DNA of 6,081 bases, from the NCBI GenBank assembly GCA_019423265.1, contig JAHZBS010000148.1, positions 1-6,081 of the forward strand, given 5' to 3'. Both the position numbers and the translations under genes were made by a program. The DNA comes from Clostridiales bacterium (lineage in GTDB: Bacteria; Bacillota_A; Clostridia; Lachnospirales; Bianqueaceae). A model generated the notes under the pieces. It made no database searches and was not told where the DNA came from. It was given only the letters and a program-made list of their open reading frames with translations. Numbering within the stretch: position 1 is the stretch's first letter; the number at the start of each line of letters is the position of its first letter. Of the stretch, positions 1 through 5,727 are shown piece by piece.

Positions 1-25
1 TCCCTCGATATGTCTTGTCTTGTCA

Positions 26-1477
26 TCACAGTTTTGGCACTCCCTTCCATTTCCTTTGGATCATTTCCTGAATCCGGTTTATATAGTGTTCGACGTTCTT
101 TACATTGGGAACCCGTTCCAGCCGGTTCTGCTCCGGGTAGTAGACCTTCGTAACCGCTCCGGCTCCCAGCGCAAATATGGTCTGCCGCTCCTCCATAATC
201 TCCACATTGTACAGGCATTCTTTGCCCGGCCGGCAGTAGCCTACGTTTTCAAAATTGCCGGCCATGTTCTTTTGCCGGTACATATAGTAGGGCTTCATTC
301 CCAGCGCGGCGGCTGCCGCCGCGCTCTCTTGCAGCATGGATTCCATTCTGTCCGCCTGCGCAAGCAGATCTGCCGCAGCCGCCTCCTCCTCATGGAGCCT
401 CGACGCCCGCTTGATTGCCAGCGTATGAATTGTCAGACTATCCGGTTTCAACCGAACAATGCGTTCCATGGTTCTCTTGACATCTTCCTGGGTTTCCCCC
501 GGCAGTCCAAGAATCAGATCCATATTGATATTGTCAAAGCCTATCTCCCGCGCCGTCTCCAGGGCTGCCTCGGCCTGCTCCACCGTATGGCGCCGGCCTA
601 CGGCATCCAGCGTCTTTTGATTCATGGTCTGGGGATTGATCGAGATCCGATTGACCCCATGATCCGCCAGAACCCGCAGCTTCTCACGGGTAATCGTATC
701 CGGCCGCCCGGCCTCCACCGTGATTTCCCGCAGCGCCGGGAATGAGTAGAGCGCATCCGCTTGCTCTAGAATCCGATCCAGACTCCCGACATCCAGAACC
801 GTAGGTGTTCCGCCTCCCATGTAAAAACTCTGGAGCCGCCTGCCTTCCAGCAGCTCCGCTGTCTCCTGCATTTCCCGCAGGAGGGCTTCCACATAGGCTG
901 GCAGCACCGTCTCATAGGAGTGGAAGTCATAGGAGACAAAGGAACAGTAGGCGCATCGGGATGGACAGAAAGGAATTCCAACGTAGAGACTGACATCCAT
1001 GCCGTCGTGGTCCGCAAGCAGCATACGCTCCTTTCCGGCCACAGCCGCCGCTAATTCCGCTTTCTCCCTCTGTACTAAGTACGCCTCCATCAAACAGGCG
1101 GCCGCTTCCCTCTGTGCCATACCGCTCTCCATGAAATCATAGGGGATCTTGGAAGGCCGAACTCCCGTCAGGATCCCCCACGGCAGCTTCTGCCCGAGAT
1201 AGGCGGCCAAAAGCCGGTATACCACCACCTTGGCCCGATTTTTAGCGCCTGCGCCCGGGGAATGATCCGGCCACTGCTCCTGCCCTATCAGACGTCCTTG
1301 CCCATCGTATAAGCGTCCAGCCAGATCGTGAGCCGAAAGTTCCAGTCGCATGGCTCCCGGCGTCACCCCAAACCCTACCTCCGAAAATGGCAAAAACTGC
1401 CGGACCAGCATCTCAATCTCATACTGAAATCCCTGGAGCTCGCGGTCCAGCCGGATGTCGATTGCCGCCCGCTTCAT
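26..1477 (-). CDS. hemZ: Oxygen-independent coproporphyrinogen III dehydrogenase (HemZ-type radical SAM enzyme)
   Basis: The 483-residue protein is a radical SAM enzyme of the HemN/HemZ group, which oxidatively decarboxylates coproporphyrinogen III to protoporphyrinogen IX without oxygen in the cytoplasm. The CxxxCxxC cluster motif is visible in GIPFCPSRCAYCSF (Cys171, Cys175, Cys178), followed by the SAM-binding glycine motif GGGTP at 221-225. Other segments typical of HemN-like proteins are NPQTMN (281-286) and YYMYRQKNMAGNFENVGY (397-414). The first ~160 residues precede the radical SAM core; such an N-terminal extension is what separates HemZ from canonical HemN. The ATG at 1477 follows directly on the TAG stop of the upstream hydrolase, with GGGG about 7 nt upstream, so translation is probably coupled. 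The stop is TGA. The exact substrate is family knowledge; HemW-like proteins are relatives but lack this N-terminus. Confidence 0.93.
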   Translation of the reverse strand: MKRAAIDIRLDRELQGFQYEIEMLVRQFLPFSEVGFGVTPGAMRLELSAHDLAGRLYDGQGRLIGQEQWPDHSPGAGAKNRAKVVVYRLLAAYLGQKLPWGILTGVRPSKIPYDFMESGMAQREAAACLMEAYLVQREKAELAAAVAGKERMLLADHDGMDVSLYVGIPFCPSRCAYCSFVSYDFHSYETVLPAYVEALLREMQETAELLEGRRLQSFYMGGGTPTVLDVGSLDRILEQADALYSFPALREITVEAGRPDTITREKLRVLADHGVNRISINPQTMNQKTLDAVGRRHTVEQAEAALETAREIGFDNINMDLILGLPGETQEDVKRTMERIVRLKPDSLTIHTLAIKRASRLHEEEAAAADLLAQADRMESMLQESAAAAAALGMKPYYMYRQKNMAGNFENVGYCRPGKECLYNVEIMEERQTIFALGAGAVTKVYYPEQNRLERVPNVKNVEHYINRIQEMIQRKWKGVPKL

Positions 1478-2143
1478 CTAAAAGCCCCACATTCCCGCTG
1501 AGAGATTGAGAAAAGGGTTCTGGCCTCTTTCCTCCCCGATGGTGGTCGCAGGGCCATGTCCGGGATATACCCTCACCTCGTCCGGCAGCCCCAGGAGTTT
1601 CTGCCGAATGGACGTGATTAAATCCGTTGCACTGCCGCCATAGAAATCCGTCCGTCCAATGCTCCGCCAAAAAAGAGTATCCCCGCCAAAGACGATCCCC
1701 TCCCGCTCGAGGAAGTAACAGACGCTGGCCTGGCTGTGCCCTGGGACTTTCATAACGCGCAAGTCCAAAGATCCGATGGATAGATGTTGCTCATCCTCCA
1801 CCAGCACTCAATTTCTTTCGACGGCGGTTTGAAATGCCTGGAACACGTGGGCGCTATAAGGGGAAGCTTTTACCTCCGGCGAGTGGATGTACTCCATCTC
1901 CTCCCGGTGAACCACAATGGGACACTCGTATGTCTCCGACAGAAGGGGGGCATCCTTCATATGATCCATATGGCCGTGGGTGACTAAAATATACCGCACC
2001 GTGAGGCCCATGTCCTCAACACGCTTAGCGATCCGCTTTCCTTCCGCTCCGGGATCGATGATCGCCGCGTCCTTTGTCGCATCGTCGGCAATGATATAGC
2101 AATTGGTCTCCAGCGCGCCGACGACAATCGTTTCCAACAACAT
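1478..2143 (-). pseudogene. MBL-fold (glyoxalase II-like) hydrolase interrupted by an in-frame TGA at codon 112
   Basis: Read through, this is one 221-codon frame for a metallo-beta-lactamase-fold hydrolase of the YqgX/hydroxyacylglutathione hydrolase-like group, a normal length for the family. The first part has THGHMDH (His56, His58, Asp60, His61); the second has PGH (His136), GGD (Asp155) and YPGH (His196), so every expected metal ligand is present. Codon 112 (1810-1808) is TGA, followed in the same frame by GTG, giving two open pieces at 1811-2143 and 1478-1807. The position is in a variable linker, not the active site. There is no frameshift, and the downstream half has not decayed, which suggests a recent nonsense change, a sequencing error, or recoding; a SECIS-like hairpin lies just downstream. 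The ATG at 2143 is chosen because GAGGTG (2150-2155) sits 6 nt upstream; a TTG at 2164 in the same frame has no such support. It starts 17 bp after dtd and abuts hemZ. The substrate is unknown. Confidence 0.8.
1773..1804 (-). other. SECIS-like hairpin immediately downstream of the in-frame TGA
   Basis: On the minus-strand transcript, starting 3 nt after the UGA, CUGGUGGAGGAUG pairs with CAUCUAUCCAUCGG around the loop AGCAA. This gives 13 base pairs, 3 of them G-U, with one bulged A (position 1781). The loop begins 17 nt after the UGA, is 5 nt long, and has G as its second base. As I recall it, the bacterial SECIS model wants a short apical loop, a G among its first two bases and about 16-37 nt between UGA and loop, so the geometry fits. 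The structure is seen by hand pairing; its function is inference, and chance pairing inside coding DNA is possible. Confidence 0.35.
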
Positions 2144-2160
2144 AGTCAACACCTCGTTTC

Positions 2161-2616
2161 TCAACGCATAATTTCATCTGTATCCAACAGGATGGTTACC
2201 GGACCGTCGTTGACGAGGGTAACCTTCATGTCCGCCCCAAACTCTCCGGTCTGGGTCTTCTGTCCCAGTATCCCGTCAATCTTTGCGACAAAATACTCAT
2301 ACAGGCCGTTGGCCTCCTGAGGTTTCGCCGCCCGGGTAAAGGATGGCCGCCGCCCGTGGGAGCAGTCCGCAGCTAAGGTAAACTGGGATACCACCAGCAT
2401 CTCGCCGCCGATATCCTGAACGGAAAGGTTCATCTTATCCTGACTGTCCGTGAAGATGCGCAGCTGCGCGATCTTATTTGCCAAGAAATCTGCCTCCCGC
2501 TCGGTATCCCCTTCGACAACCCCCAACAAAACGGCCAGCCCCCGCCCGATGCTTCCAATGACCTTATTCTCCACCGCAACGGACGCTGTCGCCACTCTCT
2601 GTACTACAGCCTTCAT
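2161..2616 (-). CDS. dtd: D-aminoacyl-tRNA deacylase
   Basis: This 151-residue cytoplasmic protein matches the DTD family in length and sequence. DTD hydrolyses D-aminoacyl-tRNAs (and mischarged glycyl-tRNA), recycling tRNA and keeping D-amino acids out of proteins. The start MKAVVQRV is typical. The SQFTL motif lies at 77-81 with the catalytic-site Thr80, and the Gly-cisPro motif appears as NDGPVT (136-141, Gly138-Pro139), the element that makes the enzyme reject L-aminoacyl substrates. The start at 2616 is preferred over the in-frame ATG at 2631 because GGAG (2626-2629) lies 9 nt before it, inside the 5-codon extension, and because family members begin MKAVVQR. The stop TGA is 17 bp before the hydrolase start, so the two genes are very likely cotranscribed. 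A palindromic element sits directly upstream of the ribosome binding site. Confidence 0.95.
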   Translation of the reverse strand: MKAVVQRVATASVAVENKVIGSIGRGLAVLLGVVEGDTEREADFLANKIAQLRIFTDSQDKMNLSVQDIGGEMLVVSQFTLAADCSHGRRPSFTRAAKPQEANGLYEYFVAKIDGILGQKTQTGEFGADMKVTLVNDGPVTILLDTDEIMR

Positions 2617-2620
2617 CGAT

Positions 2621-2771
2621 ACTATCTCCATTCCGGAGCGTCAGCGACGGGGCGAAGAGAAATTTGCGAAGGCGATTTCTCTTCTGCCATAAGAGCTATT
2701 TGTGGCGCTCCGGCACAAATAGCCGTGTGAAAAATAAGCTTTCGAGCTTATTTTTCACACTATCTCCATTC
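2621..2771. repeat. Triple-hairpin insertion element flanked by 13-bp direct repeats
   Basis: The 13-mer ACTATCTCCATTC occurs at 2621-2633 and again at 2759-2771, bracketing about 125 bp of almost entirely palindromic DNA. Three hairpins follow one another: 2654-2663 with 2675-2684 (10 bp), 2695-2704 with 2714-2723 (10 bp), and 2725-2740 with 2745-2760 (16 bp perfect, TTCG loop). CCGGAGCG at 2633-2640 is also complementary to the loop of the middle hairpin (2706-2713). There is no room for a transposase, so it would be a non-autonomous, REP/MITE-like unit; the direct repeat reads as a target-site duplication. The duplicated target contains the GGAG of dtd (minus strand), so the gene kept a ribosome binding site after insertion. 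Removing the element would leave a leader of about 28 nt from the predicted promoter. The mobile origin is inference; the repeats are directly visible. Confidence 0.7.
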
Positions 2772-2788
2772 TATTATACTTCTCTTCT

Positions 2789-2816
2789 ATCATACCATAC
2801 TTCTTAATAAATGCAA
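2789..2816 (-). promoter_or_regulatory. Putative sigma-A promoter for dtd-MBL-hemZ
   Basis: On the minus strand TTGCAT (2811-2816) is followed by a 16-nt spacer and TATGAT (2789-2794), a good -10 with a weak -35. Transcription would start near 2782, about 165 nt before the dtd start, and the palindromic element would lie in the leader. Without the element the leader would be about 28 nt, a normal length, which supports the call. Confidence 0.45.
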
Positions 2817-2896
2817 GGGAACGATATGTAAGAATTTATTAGTCCCTCCTGATGGATTAACCAAACAAAACGTTCCTTTGACCTGCAAGCGCGAAT

Positions 2897-2932
2897 ATAG
2901 CCGTTTGATTTTTCCTGAAATCAAACGGCTAT
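2897..2932. terminator. 15-bp perfect hairpin downstream of rel, possible terminator
   Basis: ATAGCCGTTTGATTT (2897-2911) is repeated inverted at 2918-2932 around a 6-nt loop, 52 bp beyond the rel stop codon. The stem is strong enough to stop or protect the 3' end of the rel transcript. However, no T-run follows it in either direction, so it is not a textbook intrinsic terminator. GCGA/TCGC at 2891-2894 and 2937-2940 extends the symmetry with an interruption. It may instead be another palindromic repeat. Confidence 0.45.
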
Positions 2933-2983
2933 GGCATCGCGGCTCATCTGGCAATTCCCAATTTTCTAATCAACGCATCCCCC

Positions 2984-5218
2984 TTACCCGTTGGCGGTCC
3001 GGACGATCTCGTGGACGCCTGGAATCTGAGAGATTTTTTTGCTCAGCTGCTCCAGCTGCTCTTTAGAAGAGATCTCCACCGTTATATTGAAGACATCCTC
3101 CCGTTTATCCTTCGTTAGCCGGACATTGAGGGCCACAATGGTGATATTCTCGTTGTTGATAATGCTGGAAATATCGGCTAGAATGCCCTTGCGCTCCTCT
3201 GTCAGCACCTGAATGCTGGATTCGAACTTCATTCCCGTCGTTTCGCCGGGCGACACCTCCCACTCTGCATCGATGAGGCGCTGCCGTTCCTCGTCCTCCA
3301 GCTGAATAATGTTGATGCAGTCGGTGCGGTGGATGGAGACGCCGCGCCCTCTCGTGATATAGCCGATGATCTCATCGCCCGGTACCGGATTACAGCACCT
3401 GGAAAATCGAACCGCCACATCGTGGATTCCCCGGACTGTGATGGCGCTCCCCTTTTTCCGGCCGGATTCCTGTATATGCTCCGGGCGCTTCTCAATTTTT
3501 TCTTGCAAATGCTGGACAAAATCGTCGTCGCTCAGATCCAGCAAGTGTTCTTTCCGGTACTCCTCATACAGGCGGTTGACCACCTGGCCCTCCTTGAGCC
3601 CGCCGTGGCCGATAGCCGCCAGGACAGACTCCCAGTCTTTAAACCCGTACTTTCTCTGGACGATCTCCATCCACTCAGGCTGAAGCACCTCGTGCAAGGG
3701 GATATTTTTGCTTTTTGCATATTTCTCCACCATCTCCTTGCCCTTGACGATGTTCTCCTGCTTGAACTCCCGCTTAAACCACTGACTGATTTTATTTTTA
3801 GCCTGCGTTGTGCGGACGATGTTGAGCCAATCCCGGCTGGGTCCTTTGGAATTTTGGCTTGTGATGATCTCTACGCGGTCCCCGTTTTTAATCTCATAGT
3901 CCAGCGTCACGATCCTGCCGTTCACTCTAGCGCCCACCATCTTATTTCCCACGGCGCTGTGGATCTGATAGGCGAAATCAATCGGCGTTGAGCCGGCGGC
4001 CAGGTCCACCACATCCCCCTTGGGGGTAAATGCGTACACGGAGTCCTTCAATCCATCCAGCCCCAGCTTCAGCGCGCTCATAAACTCTTTGTTGTCCGAT
4101 AGATCCTGCTGCCACTCCAAAATCTTTTGGAGCCAAAGCAATTTTTCTTCTTCCGTCTTGGATGTGGCGCCGGCTATGCCCTCTTTGTATTTCCAGTGGG
4201 CGGCGATCCCGTATTCCGCCGTGCGATGCATCTCCCACGTCCGAATCTGCACCTCAAAAGGCTCGCCCTCCGGCCCCATAAGCGTCGTGTGAAGAGATTG
4301 GTACATGTTGGGCTTCGGCATGGCAATATAATCTTTGAACCGCCCTGGCATGGGTGTGTACATCTCATGGATGATGCCCAGGGCCCCATAGCAGTCTTTG
4401 ACAGAGTCTACAATGGCGCGGACGGCGAACAGGTCATAAATCTGATCTAAGGACTTGTGCTTATTTTTCATCTTTTTATAAATACTGTAGAAGTGTTTCG
4501 GCCGTCCCTCAACCTTTGCGTGGATCCCTGCGTCGTCCAGATTGTCCTGCAAATCCCGCACAATCTCCTCAATAAAATGCTCTCGGTCGGAGCGTTTTCT
4601 GTCGATCTTCGTGACTAAATCGTAGTAAATTTCCGGTTCCAGATATTTCAGGGATAAGTCTTCCAAATCCACCTTGATCTTAGAGATACCAAGGCGATGG
4701 GCGATGGGTGCGTATATGTCCAGCGTCTCTCTCGCCTTTTCGATCTGCTTTTCCTTGCTTTTATACTCTAACGTCCGCATATTGTGAAGGCGGTCGGCTA
4801 ATTTGATTAAAATAACCCGGATGTCCTTGGCCATCGCTAAAAACATCTTGCGGTAGTTCTCGGCCTGGATCTCCACCTTATCGGTGGAGGTGTAGGTCAG
4901 CTGTTTTAGCTTCGTCACCCCGTCCACAAGTCCGGCGACCTCGTCTCCAAACAGCTTCACAATGTCGTCCAGGGATACCTTCGTGTCCTCCACAACGTCG
5001 TGGAGCAGCCCCGCGATGATCGTCTCCAGATCCAGCTCCAGATCTGCCAGGATAATGGCCACCTGCAACGGGTGAATGAGATAGGGCTCTCCTGACTGAC
5101 GCAGTTGTCCCTCATGGGCTTCCTTCGCCACCTGGTAGGCCTTCTCTACGCGGCTTAAATCTTTTGCGGGATGGTACAGCCGTATTTTGTCCAGTAAGAT
5201 TGCAAAGGTTTTTTCCAT
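2984..5218 (-). CDS. rel: Bifunctional (p)ppGpp synthetase/hydrolase Rel
   Basis: This 744-residue long RelA/SpoT homolog makes and degrades the alarmone (p)ppGpp in the stringent response, acting with the ribosome. The HD hydrolase domain is intact: His49, His73-Asp74 in LLHDVVEDT, and Asp142 in ADRLHN. The synthetase domain has YSIYKKM (244-250), RFKDYI (293-298) and NMYQSLHTT (304-312). The charged RxKD motif (293-296) is that of bifunctional Rel rather than the synthetase-only RelA. The TGS domain starts around VYAFTPKG (394-401). A conserved-cysteine domain has Cys608-Cys609, His630 and Cys634, and a C-terminal ACT domain covers about 668-744. The length is normal for full-length Rel. 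The ATG at 5218 is chosen over the in-frame GTG at 5227 because AGGTG (5225-5229) is spaced 6 nt from it. It has its own promoter and ends in TAA; dtd follows after 367 bp. It is often named relA in Firmicutes. Confidence 0.97.
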   Translation of the reverse strand: MEKTFAILLDKIRLYHPAKDLSRVEKAYQVAKEAHEGQLRQSGEPYLIHPLQVAIILADLELDLETIIAGLLHDVVEDTKVSLDDIVKLFGDEVAGLVDGVTKLKQLTYTSTDKVEIQAENYRKMFLAMAKDIRVILIKLADRLHNMRTLEYKSKEKQIEKARETLDIYAPIAHRLGISKIKVDLEDLSLKYLEPEIYYDLVTKIDRKRSDREHFIEEIVRDLQDNLDDAGIHAKVEGRPKHFYSIYKKMKNKHKSLDQIYDLFAVRAIVDSVKDCYGALGIIHEMYTPMPGRFKDYIAMPKPNMYQSLHTTLMGPEGEPFEVQIRTWEMHRTAEYGIAAHWKYKEGIAGATSKTEEEKLLWLQKILEWQQDLSDNKEFMSALKLGLDGLKDSVYAFTPKGDVVDLAAGSTPIDFAYQIHSAVGNKMVGARVNGRIVTLDYEIKNGDRVEIITSQNSKGPSRDWLNIVRTTQAKNKISQWFKREFKQENIVKGKEMVEKYAKSKNIPLHEVLQPEWMEIVQRKYGFKDWESVLAAIGHGGLKEGQVVNRLYEEYRKEHLLDLSDDDFVQHLQEKIEKRPEHIQESGRKKGSAITVRGIHDVAVRFSRCCNPVPGDEIIGYITRGRGVSIHRTDCINIIQLEDEERQRLIDAEWEVSPGETTGMKFESSIQVLTEERKGILADISSIINNENITIVALNVRLTKDKREDVFNITVEISSKEQLEQLSKKISQIPGVHEIVRTANG

Positions 5219-5284
5219 GGTATTCACCTGCCTCAGATAGAATTGACACTCGCCTCGGACAGCGCAAAAAATTGTCTATTCTTC

Positions 5285-5313
5285 ATTATAATCGCAATTA
5301 TTGGATTTTTCAA
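5285..5313 (-). promoter_or_regulatory. Sigma-A promoter of rel
   Basis: On the minus strand TTGAAA (5308-5313), a 17-nt spacer and a perfect TATAAT (5285-5290) form a near-consensus housekeeping promoter. The predicted start near 5278 gives a leader of about 60 nt before the rel ATG. Its position after the stop of the upstream small frame means rel can be transcribed independently of whatever was inserted further upstream. Confidence 0.8.
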
Positions 5314-5424
5314 CTCCTTTTGAAAATTTTCTCACAATTTCGATGCTGGCCTACCGCGTCCCTTGCCGGCGACTGTTTCTTTAGGCAGGTCCGACAGAAA
5401 ACTTTTGAGCTATTTTTTATTAAA

Positions 5425-5670
5425 TCAATCGGTTATAATCGATTTCTTTTTTCCTTTTTTGTTTCGTGGGTATTCTCGAATTCTTGTCACATATTCCAAG
5501 TTGATCGCCTGTCTCCGTCCTTGTGCATCTTCGATCAGCAGGCCGCTGTGGCTGACCTCTTTAATGACGCCCTGTACGCTTCCGTCGTTTGAGGTAATCG
5601 TATAAATAATACATTTGGTCAGTTTACAAGGAACTACACGCAGACCACGGAACGGGACTGCTAACAACAA
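5425..5670 (-). CDS. Small Sm-like (beta-barrel) hypothetical protein, start apparently lost
   Basis: I do not recognise the family by name. From about residue 18 on, the frame reads like a real small protein: alternating beta-type segments (CIIYTITSNDGS, GVIKEVSHSGLLIEDAQG, QAINLEYVTRIREYP) followed by a lysine-rich tail. The pattern of a strand, a glycine, a hydrophobic strand and a final IxxIR-type strand resembles Sm-like or YolD-like small barrels; this is inference. No ATG exists in frame upstream. The only available starts are a TTG at 5670 and CTG codons, none with a ribosome binding site. The first ~15 residues (LLAVPFRGLRVVPCK) do not look like part of the fold and run into the terminator-like hairpin. 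This suggests that the original 5' end was replaced by the sequence to its right. The stop is TGA, 112 bp before the rel -35 box. It could also be a gene with an unusual start. Confidence 0.5.
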   Translation of the reverse strand: MLLAVPFRGLRVVPCKLTKCIIYTITSNDGSVQGVIKEVSHSGLLIEDAQGRRQAINLEYVTRIREYPRNKKGKKKSIITD

Positions 5671-5727
5671 AATAAAGGCTGAACATCAAGCACAGGAAAG
5701 TGTGAGGTGTTCAGCCTGTTTTGTTGT
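5664..5727. terminator. Bidirectional rho-independent terminator-like hairpin
   Basis: AGGCTGAACA (5676-5685) pairs with TGTTCAGCCT (5708-5717), and two further inner pairs are possible. The outer flanks ACAACAAAA (5664-5672) and TTTTGTTGT (5719-5727) are also complementary, so the stem is followed by a T-rich tract on both strands: GTTTTGTTGT on plus, TTATTTTGTTG on minus. This is the layout of a bidirectional terminator and would insulate the host frame at the left from the region at the right. Confidence 0.6.

Noticed and set aside
20..745. A 241-codon open frame on the plus strand opposite hemZ.
   Set aside because: It is the antisense shadow of a GC-biased real gene: no ribosome binding site, no domain pattern, and composition rich in Arg, His, Pro and Leu.
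1808..1810. TGA read as tryptophan by a changed genetic code.
   Set aside because: hemZ, dtd and the small upstream frame all end at TGA at positions expected for normal C-termini, so TGA is a stop in this organism.
3329..3991. A 220-codon plus-strand frame opposite rel.
   Set aside because: It is the complement of conserved Rel coding sequence, with no start signal; the length is explained by codon bias of the gene beneath.
5314..5424. A riboswitch or attenuator ahead of rel, suggested by GGCCTACC (5348-5355) and GGCAGGTCC (5384-5392).
   Set aside because: The pairing is weak with a bulge, no known riboswitch motif is visible, and it lies upstream of the rel promoter so it is not in the rel leader.
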